DNA of 64,000 nt from an uncultured Alphaproteobacteria bacterium (GCA_902537415.1 CACBBC010000001.1:1-64000), one strand, 5' to 3'; positions 46,574-56,344 are shown, numbered from the stretch's first letter. Notes: a model not told the origin generated them from the letters alone. Numbers and translations are program-made.

Positions 46574-47812
46574 TCAATTTAAAAAACTAAGTGGGTTAGA
46601 CCCATTTCTTGATACTAATGGATCGTGACCAACTACTGTAACCGCTGGGTCATAGGTTTTAAGTTTTCTATATAACGTGTCTCTCTTAATTGGTATCTTT
46701 GAAGCTGACCTAATTATCTCAACCATTTCCGTCTCTGTAATTTCTTGCCCGTTTTTTGATCCCGCTGCTCGCGAAATACTTTCATTCATCAAAGTGCCAC
46801 CTAAGTCGTTAACGCCCATAGATAGTAGATTTCTTGCTTTCTCAGCTCCCAATTTCGTCCAAGACACCTGTATATTATCTATAAATCCATGCAAGACAAT
46901 TCGAGCAACAGCATGCATAAGCTCTATTTCATTATCAGTTGCACCTGCTCGTACAAGTGATGGGCTTTCCAGATACAGCGGTGAGTCATAATGGACAAAA
47001 GATAATGGAACAAATTCTGTAAAACCTCCAGTCTCAACTTGAATGCGACGAAGAATATCTAGATGCACAGCCCATTCTTTAGGAGAATCTATATGCCCGT
47101 ACATTATTGTAGCTGTAGATGGAATGCCTGAGAGGTGCGCAGTCTTAATGATTTCAATCCATTGATTGGCAGTTAACTTATTCTTTGTCAGCTTTTTTCG
47201 GATTTTTGTATCAAGAATTTCAGCTGCTGTACCTGGCATTGAGCCTAATCCACACTCTTTTAAATCTTCAAGAAAATCTGCATAGCTCATTCTACTCTTC
47301 TTTGCACCATACCAAATCTCAAAAGGTGAAAATGCATGAATATGCATTTTAGGCAGCACTTTCTTTATAGCAATTAGGATATCTCGATAATAAGTACCAG
47401 GAAGTTTTGGGTGAAGCCCCCCTTGTATGCAAACTTCAGTGGCTCCTCTTTTTGAAGCCTCCTTGGCTCTTCTCACTACTTCATCCAAATTCAACCATTC
47501 AGCACTGAGGTCGTTTGCTCTCTTTGCAAACCCACAGAATTTGCATCCCATGTAACATACATTGGTAAAATTAATGTTCCTATTAATTACAAAGGTGACG
47601 TTATTACCGTTTACCTTTTTTTGTAAAAAATCAGCAAAATTCAAAACAACTTGCTTATCTATGCCTTTTGTTAAGAACAGCTTCTCGATATCATTTAAAG
47701 AGGGTTGTTTGTTTTTTAGACAATTTTCCAATATTAAACGAGTCTCTATTGAAGCGTCTGAAAGAGTATCTTCAATACGCTTTGAGTGACAAATTATTTG
47801 CAAATCTTTCAT
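46574..47812 (-). CDS. cofH: FO synthase subunit 2, radical SAM transferase
   Basis: CofH joins a tyrosine-derived hydroxybenzyl radical to 5-amino-6-ribitylaminouracil, the first radical step of the deazaflavin FO. The 412 residues have the radical SAM cluster motif CYMGCKFC (Cx3Cx2C, near 87-94), the substrate region GGLHP and the CofH-type C-terminal half. It overlaps cofG by 4 nt (ATGA), so the two subunits are translationally coupled, as expected for the FO synthase pair. Confidence 0.95.
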   Translation of the reverse strand: MKDLQIICHSKRIEDTLSDASIETRLILENCLKNKQPSLNDIEKLFLTKGIDKQVVLNFADFLQKKVNGNNVTFVINRNINFTNVCYMGCKFCGFAKRANDLSAEWLNLDEVVRRAKEASKRGATEVCIQGGLHPKLPGTYYRDILIAIKKVLPKMHIHAFSPFEIWYGAKKSRMSYADFLEDLKECGLGSMPGTAAEILDTKIRKKLTKNKLTANQWIEIIKTAHLSGIPSTATIMYGHIDSPKEWAVHLDILRRIQVETGGFTEFVPLSFVHYDSPLYLESPSLVRAGATDNEIELMHAVARIVLHGFIDNIQVSWTKLGAEKARNLLSMGVNDLGGTLMNESISRAAGSKNGQEITETEMVEIIRSASKIPIKRDTLYRKLKTYDPAVTVVGHDPLVSRNGSNPLSFLN

Positions 47813-48987
47813 ATTGTTTCTAATTCCTTTAGCTTATTGTCAGGATGAAGGTAAGCAGAATGTTTTGACATATGGCTTCTAATAGTGGTGGATAAGAAAT
47901 TTTGTGTATTAAATTTTGAATAAACAGTAAGACGTTCCATTAGACGAAATCCTATTTCATTCATCATGGTCTCTAGCGAATTAATATTAGGCCAAGGGTG
48001 TTGAGGGTTGATAAAGTCTCGAGTAACTGGAGAAATCCCACCCCAATCATTTATTCCTGCATATACATACTCTAAGTGCTTTTTCTCTAAATTTGGGGGT
48101 GCTTGTATGCTGATGGTAGGATTTAAAATAACTCTGGCCAAAGCAATAGTTTGTAGCATTTCTTCTAATTTGGGCTCTGGGTGCTTTGACATTTGGATGT
48201 TAGGTTTCGTTTGGAAATTTTGGATAATTACCTCTTGAATATGTCCATACCTGTTATTGATTTTTTCTATCAATAGAAGAGCCTCAATCCTTTCTTCAAG
48301 GGTTTCCCCTATGCCTATAAGAATACCTGTGGTAAACGGCACCTGACAATAACCAGCCGAAATTAAAGTTCTTATTCTTTGGATTGGAACTTTATCGGGA
48401 CATGCATAATGAGGACCTCCTTTTTGGGTTAATCTTTTACTGGTGGTTTCAAGCATCATTCCCATTGATGCACATACATTTTTAAGCTTCACAATTTCAT
48501 ACTCGTTGAGTGTTCCTGCATTTACATGAGGCAAAAGTGATGTTTTTTCTATCACCAATTTACACATGTCAGTTAGATAGTCTGTCATTGCTTCATAGCC
48601 CAGAGCTTCTAGGGCACGCTTTGGTTTGGCATACCTTTTTTCAGGTTTTTCTCCTAAACTAAATAACAACTCCTTACACCCCTTGTTCTCTCCTTCGCGA
48701 GCAGATAACAGAACCTCTTGGGGGGACATTATTTTCGCATCTGGATCATCTGGATGTTTTACAAAAGTGCAGTAACTGCAAGTGTCTCTGCACATATTTG
48801 TTAAGGGGACAAAAATTTTTCTGGAATAACTAATTACATTACCCCAATGTTTGTCTCGCTTGCTCGATGCGGCATCTATAAGTTTTTCTAAAGAACCATT
48901 AAGGACCATATGTCCGTAGTAGGTAACTTCATCCTTATCTATTTTCCACAATTCTCTGTCGTTAAGATGAGTTGACAGACCCGTCAT
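47809..48987 (-). CDS. cofG: FO synthase subunit 1, radical SAM enzyme
   Basis: CofG closes the 7,8-didemethyl-8-hydroxy-5-deazariboflavin (FO) ring from the CofH product. The radical SAM motif is CRDTCSYC near residue 66 and the C-terminal LeuB-like ISPVTRDFINPQHPWPN is CofG-specific. I start at the ATG at 48987 (392 residues), which has GGGGGGA 4 nt upstream; the open frame starts four codons earlier at a TTG. Together cofG, cofH and cofC cover FO formation and side-chain activation; cofD and cofE are not in this window. Confidence 0.95.
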   Translation of the reverse strand: MTGLSTHLNDRELWKIDKDEVTYYGHMVLNGSLEKLIDAASSKRDKHWGNVISYSRKIFVPLTNMCRDTCSYCTFVKHPDDPDAKIMSPQEVLLSAREGENKGCKELLFSLGEKPEKRYAKPKRALEALGYEAMTDYLTDMCKLVIEKTSLLPHVNAGTLNEYEIVKLKNVCASMGMMLETTSKRLTQKGGPHYACPDKVPIQRIRTLISAGYCQVPFTTGILIGIGETLEERIEALLLIEKINNRYGHIQEVIIQNFQTKPNIQMSKHPEPKLEEMLQTIALARVILNPTISIQAPPNLEKKHLEYVYAGINDWGGISPVTRDFINPQHPWPNINSLETMMNEIGFRLMERLTVYSKFNTQNFLSTTIRSHMSKHSAYLHPDNKLKELETI

Positions 48988-49086
48988 TTTTCCCCCCAAA
49001 ATATAAACTAAATTATGACACGGTTGATCACAAAGGGCAATAATATAACAATTTACATCGATTAAACAAAAGTCTAAATTTAACCT

Positions 49087-49683
49087 TCAGTACAGCTCTT
49101 TTTTATACTGTGCTAATATCTTTTGCTCATCCTTGATTTCGCAATCAATACCGGTCTGATCCTCTATCATTTCAAAAAGTGTTGGTATTGGGCGTCTTCC
49201 AGGCCACTTTACCGGATCCCATAAGCCTCCTCTTAACATTGATTTTCCGCAGTGTAAGTGGGCTTGCGTAACTTTCACCCGCAGAACTGTTTTGGGAACA
49301 TTAGTTTTTAATCTGTGTCTTTCTCTAGTAACCATATCTTCACTTATTGAAGCTTTGCCCTGCACCCTCAATGTTTCGTTTACGCTGGGGATTAAAAACA
49401 AAAGAGAAATAAAATTATTTCTCACAATATTTAATAATCCATCTATGCGGTTGTTGCCCGGCCTATCTGGAATTTCCAAAATATGGTCACCTATAACCTT
49501 TACAAAACCATAGGGATCTCCCTTTGGCGATAGGTCAATGCTTTGATCATTTAGTGTTCCAATAATAACGAAGGATGAGTTCTCAATAAAACTTACACAG
49601 TGTTTATCTAATTTATCCAAAATTTTAGCTGCAGCTTTTTCTTTAGCCGGGCCGTAAATCTCTCTCAATCTTTTCTCATCCAT
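49087..49683 (-). CDS. PPOX/split-barrel flavoprotein, MSMEG_1061-like family
   Basis: A split beta-barrel protein of about 198 residues. It has SFVIIGTLNDQSIDLSPKGDP, DRPGNNRIDGLLNI (flavin phosphate contact) and HCGKSMLRGGLWDP, which fit the MSMEG_1061 family of FMN-dependent PPOX-type flavoproteins related to pyridoxamine phosphate oxidase and to F420-dependent oxidoreductases. It lies 100 nt upstream of cofG on the same strand, so use of the deazaflavin cofactor is a reasonable inference. The ATG at 49683 has GGTGG 5 nt upstream; the frame also opens at 49695. Confidence 0.82.
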   Translation of the reverse strand: MDEKRLREIYGPAKEKAAAKILDKLDKHCVSFIENSSFVIIGTLNDQSIDLSPKGDPYGFVKVIGDHILEIPDRPGNNRIDGLLNIVRNNFISLLFLIPSVNETLRVQGKASISEDMVTRERHRLKTNVPKTVLRVKVTQAHLHCGKSMLRGGLWDPVKWPGRRPIPTLFEMIEDQTGIDCEIKDEQKILAQYKKELY

Positions 49684-49786
49684 CACTTCCACCATTTTTT
49701 ATTAAATTTGTACAACATCTCTTTCACATCTAACGGTTAATTGGTAACAAACTAAAAATGCAAAATAATTTATATGAATTGTTTAG

Positions 49787-51619
49787 TTACTCAGCAGCCT
49801 GTTCAGTTGTGATAAAACCTCCAGACTGTTTATCCCAGTATTGTCTATATAAGCCATTAATCTTCAAAAGTTTTTTATGTGTACCTTCTTCAACTATCTG
49901 TCCATCTGAAAGAACAATTATTCTATCCATTTTCGCCAAGGTAGATAAGCGGTGTGCAATAGCTAAAACAGTTTTATTCTCCATGACTAACTCAAGAGCA
50001 TTTTGTATAGAGTTCTCAACTTCGCTATCCAAGGCACTAGTAGCCTCATCCAAAACAAGAACAGGAGAGTCTTTTAAAATTGCTCGTGCAAGTGCAATTC
50101 TTTGTCTTTGGCCTCCTGATAGCTTAACACCTTGTTCGCCCAAATGAGCATCATAACCTTTTCTTCCCCTGTAATCCTCTAGATCTTGAATGAACTCATG
50201 AGCCTCAGCTTGCCTGCTCGCTCTAATTAGGTCTTTTTCTGTTGCGTTGGGATTTCCATACATGATGTTGTCATGTGCAGACCTATTAAAAAGAGCGGTT
50301 TCTTGAGTCACCATTGCTATTTGCTTTCTCAAACTTGACTGAGTTATGTCGTTTATATTGATAGAATCAATTGAGACGGCTCCCTTTTGCGGTTCATAGA
50401 GCCTTAGTAAGAGTGATACTAACGTAGATTTACCAGCTCCAGAAGCTCCCACAAGACCAATTTTTTCTCCTGCTTCAATAGACAAAGAAATATTATTTAC
50501 AGCAGCTAAATTTTGGCCATAGGTAAAGCTAACATTTTTAAATTCTATTGAGCCTCTTGATACCAAAAGGTCTGGTGCATTATCTTTATCACCTAATTTA
50601 TATGACGTAGACAAAGTTTTAACTCCATCTTCAACCTCTCCTAGGTTTGCGTATAACGTCATCAGAGTAAAACTTACCCATCCAGTCATTTGTGATAGTC
50701 TTAATGATATTGCCCCTGCAGCAGCAATATCTCCTGCTGAAACATTACCTACGCTCCAATAATAAAGGCTCCCACCAACTAACATTATCGGCAAGACTCC
50801 TGAGAGACCGTTTAAACAAAACCTGAACCAGGCAGCAATTACACCATAATGGATAGAAAAGTCTCTGAAATTATCCATCGCGTCAATTGCTGCATCATCT
50901 TCTTTCTTATCATGAGCAAATAACTTTACTGTCTTTATATTGGTAACCGTATCGACAATTTGTCCAGTCACTAATGCTCTTGCGCCAGCTTTCTCACGTG
51001 ATCTTTTTCTAATCTTGGGCATGAAATATCGAATAAGAAAAATATATCCAACCAACCACGAGAATAGGGCTATTGAAAGTGTTATGTTCACAGTTGTAAG
51101 CATAAGAGCCGCGCCTACCACTGAAGCCAAAGCTAACAGGATAGTATGAATTATTTCTATCACTACGTCTGTTGCGGCTCGAGCAGTTTGCATTTCTTTT
51201 TGTGCAATCCTTCCAGCGAAGTCATTTTCAAAAAAGGTAACAGACTGACCGAGAGTCCATCGATGGAGCCTTGATAAAATTAAATTGAATATGCTCGGTG
51301 ACACGATGACGGTTTGTGTATATGAAAAAGCCCCAAATATTATTGGTCTAATTACTAAAAAAAACAGCAAACCTGATGCCAAAAGTAAGATCTGGTTACT
51401 TATTAGGTTGTTGGATGAAGAAGCTAACGCGGTATCTATAACCAGTCCTAAAAGTACTACAGCAGATACCTCAATAAAACCAGTCAAAATTGAAATAATA
51501 CCGGATAAAAATAATACGGGAAAACTCCCTCTTAGAGCCCAGTGGAAAAAACTCAGAGTATTAGAAGGAGGAGGTCCCTCAGCTTTTTGTTTATGATTGA
51601 TCCAGTTAGCTGGATTCAT
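49787..51619 (-). CDS. ABC exporter (half-transporter with fused ATPase)
   Basis: A 610-residue half-transporter that would dimerise in the inner membrane. Six transmembrane helices (about 30-330) precede the ATPase: Walker A GASGAGKST (near 392-400), signature LSGGQRQRIALARAIL, Walker B VLVLDEATS and the switch His in IAHRLS. It resembles MsbA-type multidrug/lipid exporters. The substrate is unknown. It lies between the PPOX gene and a VOC gene on the same strand. Confidence 0.88.
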   Translation of the reverse strand: MNPANWINHKQKAEGPPPSNTLSFFHWALRGSFPVLFLSGIISILTGFIEVSAVVLLGLVIDTALASSSNNLISNQILLLASGLLFFLVIRPIIFGAFSYTQTVIVSPSIFNLILSRLHRWTLGQSVTFFENDFAGRIAQKEMQTARAATDVVIEIIHTILLALASVVGAALMLTTVNITLSIALFSWLVGYIFLIRYFMPKIRKRSREKAGARALVTGQIVDTVTNIKTVKLFAHDKKEDDAAIDAMDNFRDFSIHYGVIAAWFRFCLNGLSGVLPIMLVGGSLYYWSVGNVSAGDIAAAGAISLRLSQMTGWVSFTLMTLYANLGEVEDGVKTLSTSYKLGDKDNAPDLLVSRGSIEFKNVSFTYGQNLAAVNNISLSIEAGEKIGLVGASGAGKSTLVSLLLRLYEPQKGAVSIDSININDITQSSLRKQIAMVTQETALFNRSAHDNIMYGNPNATEKDLIRASRQAEAHEFIQDLEDYRGRKGYDAHLGEQGVKLSGGQRQRIALARAILKDSPVLVLDEATSALDSEVENSIQNALELVMENKTVLAIAHRLSTLAKMDRIIVLSDGQIVEEGTHKKLLKINGLYRQYWDKQSGGFITTEQAAE

Positions 51620-51665
51620 TTCCTGAGCCTTAATATCTTAGAATTTTTCCTGAAATGAGAGCGTA

Positions 51666-52214
51666 TCATGAATTACCTCTCTTACTTAGACTTATGAGGG
51701 AATTTGAAATATCTTGATCCTCTATATTTTTTGCTCCCCTAGCTAGTCGGAGTTTATACGCGTTTTCCAGAACCTGTCCATAAGTATAACCGAGAGGGGG
51801 TTCAAATTTATAACTTGCTAATTCAATCAATAAACCTAAAGGGTCTCTGAAGTATATGGAGTCCATAAATCCTCTATCTTTTATACCGGAACTACCGATA
51901 CCCCTTTCTTTCAATTTTTTCTCTGCAATCCTTATGGTACTTTGACTTACCCAGAACGCTACATGGTGTACAGACCCTACAGAGGTGTCCAATGGCTCTT
52001 GTTTTCCTATTCGCGATTCGTTAGTAAAAATGGTCACTGTTCGGCCATCACCACAATCAAAGTATAAGTGGTTTTCAGTTTCATCATCTAGGTTGGGCTG
52101 CTCAAAAATAAGCTTCATCCCCAAAACATCTTGCCAAAAACCAATAGAAGTTTTTCTATCGGCGCCATTTAAAGTAATGTGGTGGATTCCTTGGGATTGT
52201 AATATTGCTTGCAT
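51666..52214 (-). CDS. VOC-family (glyoxalase/dioxygenase-like) protein
   Basis: A 182-residue vicinal-oxygen-chelate protein. The metal His sits in GIHHITL (near 10-16), a second in VHHVAFWV (near 82-89), and the Glu in LLIELASYKFEPP (near 132). It resembles ring-cleaving dioxygenase or glyoxalase proteins. The C-terminal about 45 residues extend beyond the core. It lies upstream of the ABC exporter by 46 nt, so the two may be cotranscribed. Confidence 0.8.
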   Translation of the reverse strand: MQAILQSQGIHHITLNGADRKTSIGFWQDVLGMKLIFEQPNLDDETENHLYFDCGDGRTVTIFTNESRIGKQEPLDTSVGSVHHVAFWVSQSTIRIAEKKLKERGIGSSGIKDRGFMDSIYFRDPLGLLIELASYKFEPPLGYTYGQVLENAYKLRLARGAKNIEDQDISNSLISLSKRGNS

Positions 52215-52349
52215 CTATTTTTCCTTCTGAGAAAATAATTTAATTTGTCTAAAAATCAAGTTTTGCTTGAGATATACTGTCTGACCACTACCATATATTA
52301 GTGTAAAGTCATATTTTACTTTTTTAAACATTCTGGGAGCTTTTAATCA

Positions 52350-52802
52350 ATGAAACATCAGGGAGGCTGTCACTGTAAACAATTTAGTTTTAAAACTGAC
52401 GTTGACCCAATGTTAGTCGTTCAGTGTAACTGCAAAAGTTGTAGACGTCTCACGGGCTCAATAAATATTGGGTGTCTTTATGCGGATACAGAAGTCGATT
52501 TTCAAGGTGAAACAAATGTCTATGAATTTGCAGGAGGCAGTGGATTTATCAACAAAGCTTATTTTTGCTTAACATGCAATGTACGTGTTTACAATATGCC
52601 CGCTCCCGAAGTAATGGAAGGCATGGTAAGCATTCCACTTGGATGCTTCAATAATACAAATGAATTAGCGCCAAAAGTTGAAATTTGGAGTGAGGAAAAG
52701 CTGCCTTTCTTATCAAAATCGGAGTGTATTTTAGAAGCCTTTGAGGGTAATGGAATACCTGAGAGGTTGAATGCTCTACTTTCTAGCCTTGAAAGTCGCT
52801 GA
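52350..52802 (+). CDS. GFA-family zinc protein
   Basis: A 150-residue glutathione-dependent formaldehyde-activating (GFA/CENP-V) family protein. The zinc cysteines are visible as GGCHCKQF (6-13), CNCKSCRR (26-33) and CLTCN (about 75-79). Role unknown beyond the family link to glutathione S-conjugates. The ATG follows GGGAGC. Convergent with the MORN-type gene. Confidence 0.85.
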   Translation: MKHQGGCHCKQFSFKTDVDPMLVVQCNCKSCRRLTGSINIGCLYADTEVDFQGETNVYEFAGGSGFINKAYFCLTCNVRVYNMPAPEVMEGMVSIPLGCFNNTNELAPKVEIWSEEKLPFLSKSECILEAFEGNGIPERLNALLSSLESR

Positions 52803-52829
52803 GGATTTTTCATTTTTAAAAGGCTTACG

Positions 52830-53396
52830 TCAAGTACTATCTGCATCGGTGGAATCAAAGATTTTCAACCCATTTTTCCATATTTCTGTTTTTTCAATAT
52901 CTCCAAGAATTGTATAGTACGTCCAAGTGCCAGTTTTTTTTCCAAGTTTGTATTGACCTTTTTTATAGAGCCAACCATCATATGGATCTATAAAAACCCA
53001 TGGACCATCCAACTTACCATCCTTATAAGTTGCCTTTATGTAAAGCTGACCACCACTACCATACTGCTCTTTTGTGCCATTTAATATTCCAAGGGTAAAA
53101 AACTCAACCTCTTTAATTTTTCCATTCTCATGATAATATTCCCAAAGACCATCCTTCTTACCATTTTTAATTTGTCCAGTTTCTTTGAGGTGACCATTGG
53201 GCCAATAAACCTCAATTTTTCCATTGAAGGGGGTATTTGAGAATTTTTCGAAAAATTGGTTTTTTCTTTCGACCAAACTATCCCACGTTTTCGACTCAGA
53301 AAGGCATATATTTGCGGGTAAAATCATAAGCATGCAAAAAAAAACCGCAGTGAGAGTAATTAATTTTATATCTAATTTTCTGTCAATTTGAGGCAT
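52830..53396 (-). CDS. MORN/YwqK-repeat exported protein
   Basis: A 188-residue protein with an N-terminal signal segment (about 15-32) and at least four MORN/YwqK-like repeats of the form G-x-W-x-x-Y-x-x-x-G (VYWPNGHLKETGQIKNGKKDG, LWEYYHENGKIKE and similar). The order of repeats and the signal match the 58867-59469 protein, so the two are paralogues. Probably periplasmic or membrane-bound; the partner is unknown. Confidence 0.75.
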   Translation of the reverse strand: MPQIDRKLDIKLITLTAVFFCMLMILPANICLSESKTWDSLVERKNQFFEKFSNTPFNGKIEVYWPNGHLKETGQIKNGKKDGLWEYYHENGKIKEVEFFTLGILNGTKEQYGSGGQLYIKATYKDGKLDGPWVFIDPYDGWLYKKGQYKLGKKTGTWTYYTILGDIEKTEIWKNGLKIFDSTDADST

Positions 53397-53569
53397 ACTT
53401 TGTCTATTTTGAGCACTTACATTTTTCTATTAAACCAAGGTTGTTATAAAAGATAGTGTGCTAACGAAGCGTATCAAATGAAATTAATTCTAACACCTAC
53501 TAATTAAATTTGTTAAAATTTAGTGGTCTTACTATTGTCTTTTCCTGTTATTCCTAAGATAATCTTATA

Positions 53570-53902
53570 ATGTCAGATGTTTTCACTAGTGTAGTTTTGG
53601 TTACCTTTCCCTCAGAGGTCCAGTATGATAATTGGCTCATGAAATTTAGAACTTTCTATAACAAGAAAGCTATGGGGTTTCTTCGTGAAAATGGACAAAT
53701 TTCACAACGTGCTACTAGGGTCCAGGGTGATGATGTAATTAGAATAACAATTATATGGACGTACAGAGATTATGATGCATATGAAAAATGCCAAAAATTT
53801 CATAGTCAGTGGGGAAAAGTAGGAGGACAGTTTATTGCAAAAGCTTCTGGGTATAGGGGGTACGAAGTTTGGAGTGATTTAGACGTTACGTCTCCAGAAT
53901 AA
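53570..53902 (+). CDS. Small alpha/beta barrel-like protein
   Basis: A 110-residue protein: TSVVLVTFPSEVQYDNWLM resembles the N-termini of the small barrel genes at 37476 and 38271, followed by a helix and a strand pair (RITIIWTYRDYDAYEKC). It may belong to the same dimeric alpha/beta barrel group. It overlaps the convergent P450 gene by 17 nt. Function unknown. Confidence 0.5.
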   Translation: MSDVFTSVVLVTFPSEVQYDNWLMKFRTFYNKKAMGFLRENGQISQRATRVQGDDVIRITIIWTYRDYDAYEKCQKFHSQWGKVGGQFIAKASGYRGYEVWSDLDVTSPE

Positions 53903-55112
53903 TTGGAAGGCTTGCCAGCGATCTCATTGCATTATTTGGTTTCCAGGTGGCTACACCACTGGGCTTTATTATTTTTACAAGTTCTGTTAACGAGCTTACG
54001 AGAGCTGTTATCTCAGCTCTTGCCAAGGTTTGGCCTACACAATTGTGAACACCTACACCAAGAGCCAAGTGGCCTATAGTTCTTCGGGTAACGTCATATT
54101 TAAAGGGGTTTTCCCATACTTCAGGATCAGTATTTGCTGAGCCTAAAACACAAAGTATTTTTGTTCCCTCTTCTATAGTTACACCAGATACTTCCGTATC
54201 TATAGCAGATGTACGGCAAAAAGCCTTAACAGGGCTTGTTAATCGTAAAGATTCTTCTACTGCATTACCTACTAATAATTTATTATCTTTTACTAATTGA
54301 AACTGTTCTGGATTATCTGTAAAACACCATAATAAATTTCCAATTGCACTCACCGTGGTATCAATGCCTGCAGATAATAACGATCTCACTAACATTCCCG
54401 CTAACTGATCCTCTTCTGATTTTTCTGCAGTGCTACGATAAATATCTTTTGCAAGGCCATCTCCGTCAATATTTTCTTCAAGGCATTGCTTATTTATTTT
54501 TTCAAGGACGGAAAGTCCTTTAGCCATTGCATCTTTACGAAACTCGTTATCAGGCCCAAGGGCATTGAAAACCATAGCCCCGTAGCCTAACAACGTTTCC
54601 TTATCGATCTTTTTTAAGCCTACAGCTTCCGGGAATACCCTAGTTGGAAACATCTCAGCTAAATCAGAGATACCATCTATCTCTTTTTTTTGTAATAATT
54701 CACTTATCAATTTGTCAGCACTTTTTTTAAAAAAATCTTTAAGTTGAGATATTTTATTTGGTGACAGCGCTCGAGTTAGAAAACGCCTATTTTTTGTGTG
54801 CTCAGGCGGATCAACTTCTAATACCATAGATGGAGGTCTCCATGGCTTCTCCAGCTTGAAATCTTGGATTCCCACCCCTCTGGAAGAAACAAACCTTTTG
54901 TGGTCCGAGAAGACTTCCTTTGTTTCCTTATACCGCCCGCACGCTAGCATTTTATATTTATTAAGGTAGACAAAAGGCCCTCTTTCACGCAGGGCGCTAA
55001 AAAATGGTTCTGGATTTAGTAATACTTCCTTTGAATACGGATCAATATCCCATGCTGTAACATTTTGAGGAACCGCGATTGCTTTATGCCCTTGAAAAAG
55101 CTCCATGGACAA
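53886..55112 (-). CDS. Cytochrome P450 (first of two)
   Basis: A soluble 408-residue bacterial P450 monooxygenase. The I-helix oxygen-activation region is AGIDTTVSAIG (near 247), the K-helix ExxR is EESLR (near 290), and the haem ligand Cys358 lies in ALGVGVHNCVGQ, where the usual FGxG Phe is Leu. A redox partner is not adjacent. The substrate is unknown. Its C-terminus overlaps the small barrel gene; the next gene upstream is a DUF4177-like gene. Confidence 0.92.
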   Translation of the reverse strand: MSMELFQGHKAIAVPQNVTAWDIDPYSKEVLLNPEPFFSALRERGPFVYLNKYKMLACGRYKETKEVFSDHKRFVSSRGVGIQDFKLEKPWRPPSMVLEVDPPEHTKNRRFLTRALSPNKISQLKDFFKKSADKLISELLQKKEIDGISDLAEMFPTRVFPEAVGLKKIDKETLLGYGAMVFNALGPDNEFRKDAMAKGLSVLEKINKQCLEENIDGDGLAKDIYRSTAEKSEEDQLAGMLVRSLLSAGIDTTVSAIGNLLWCFTDNPEQFQLVKDNKLLVGNAVEESLRLTSPVKAFCRTSAIDTEVSGVTIEEGTKILCVLGSANTDPEVWENPFKYDVTRRTIGHLALGVGVHNCVGQTLARAEITALVSSLTELVKIIKPSGVATWKPNNAMRSLASLPIILET

Positions 55113-55156
55113 ATTATCAGCCTATACAATAACTAAATCAACTTCTTTTTATCTTA

Positions 55157-55381
55157 TTATTCTTTAGGACGCTTAAACACATATTCGGTCAAAGCTCTTC
55201 CTCCACCAACGCGACTAGCACTTACTAATTCCCAACCTTGGTCACCATATTTATTCAAAGAGGGTGCAAAATTTCCTTGTCGCAATTGATCGGCATATAA
55301 TTCATCATCTTTTGCCAGATCCTGTAAGCTTTTCAAGCTTCTTACGTTCTCGACCAATACTAGGTATTCCCATTTTATCAT
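55157..55381 (-). CDS. DUF4177-like small protein
   Basis: A 74-residue protein with the DUF4177 pattern: WEYLVLVEN, then LNKYGDQGWELVSASRVGGG and EYVFKRP. Cytosolic and of unknown role. It lies 45 nt upstream of the P450 gene on the same strand. Confidence 0.6.
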   Translation of the reverse strand: MIKWEYLVLVENVRSLKSLQDLAKDDELYADQLRQGNFAPSLNKYGDQGWELVSASRVGGGRALTEYVFKRPKE

Positions 55382-55470
55382 TTATTAGCTCCATCTAATC
55401 ATATATTAGTAACGACCTAATTACCCCACTTTGTAGAGTGATGAAAACATCATTGATTATTGGTTTAAGC

Positions 55471-55869
55471 CTAGTGGAAGTTTTCCCGAACACTTTTTGA
55501 CATTAGCATAGTGAGTACTACCCCCTGCATAATAAAAAATAGAGGGGAAATAATGTAAAAAGTAAAGATGTAAAAATAATCTTGTTTAATTTGCATTGGA
55601 TTAAAGAGCTCGCTTATAAATCCTAGAAAAACAAAAAGTAGGACCAACGGTATATAGGTCAATCTACCTAAATTTTTTAGCTTTATAAGAAAAAATGCAT
55701 TAAACATGTAAATAATGGAAAAAACCAGGAATAAAATATTTCCAACATCGGTAACATACTCTCCGCTTCCGCTTGTATGCATTACAGTAGAATTATAACC
55801 ACCCCATAAAACTATCAGTAAGAATAGGAGCAATTTCACTAAGACCGCTTTCATAAAATCATTTTTCAT
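55471..55869 (-). CDS. Small membrane protein of unknown function
   Basis: A 132-residue protein with about four transmembrane helices (near 8-26, 42-64, 69-88, 100-123). Between helices 1 and 2 is a short loop with HTSGSGEY. The family is not recognised. It is 9 nt from the DCC gene stop, so the two are cotranscribed. Confidence 0.55.
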   Translation of the reverse strand: MKNDFMKAVLVKLLLFLLIVLWGGYNSTVMHTSGSGEYVTDVGNILFLVFSIIYMFNAFFLIKLKNLGRLTYIPLVLLFVFLGFISELFNPMQIKQDYFYIFTFYIISPLFFIMQGVVLTMLMSKSVRENFH

Positions 55870-55878
55870 TGATGTGTT

Positions 55879-56238
55879 TTAAATGGACATTTGGCAATGC
55901 GCTGATCGCGAAAACTTCCAATCAGCAAATTTATTATAAACTAAGGTAAGTATAGATCGCACCCCAGGGACTGCACATATTAACGCTAATAGACGCCACC
56001 TGGGAAGTTTTCTCCAAATAGCTATAAAAGCATCAACTCCAATATATATAGTTCCTGTTTGGTCAGAAACATGCAACCTTCTTAGCGCATCTCTCTGAGA
56101 CACATTGATCTTCTTCAGATGCTGTGGCTCATTTGCTATGTCACACCAAATAAAAGTTGTGGGAGGGCTGATCTTCATATAGTGACCTATTTCCCTGCTG
56201 CAAAGACCACACTTTCCATCATAAAATACTGTAATCAT
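55879..56238 (-). CDS. DCC-family thiol-disulfide oxidoreductase (DUF393)
   Basis: A 119-residue protein starting FYDGKCGLCSREIGHY, the DCC/CxxC motif of DUF393 (YuxK) proteins, with GVDAFIAIWRKLPRW and a C-terminal basic patch. The family is thought to be thioredoxin-like. I start at the ATG at 56238, which has AGGAG 7 nt upstream; the open frame to 56298 is not family-like. Confidence 0.85.
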   Translation of the reverse strand: MITVFYDGKCGLCSREIGHYMKISPPTTFIWCDIANEPQHLKKINVSQRDALRRLHVSDQTGTIYIGVDAFIAIWRKLPRWRLLALICAVPGVRSILTLVYNKFADWKFSRSAHCQMSI

Positions 56239-56344
56239 GAATTTCTCCTGACGATGAAATAGGGTAAGATTTATGAACGTCAATAGATCGTTTATCATTT
56301 AATTTATGGAAAGCAAACTTAGCCATATCCTTACCACTAATCAT

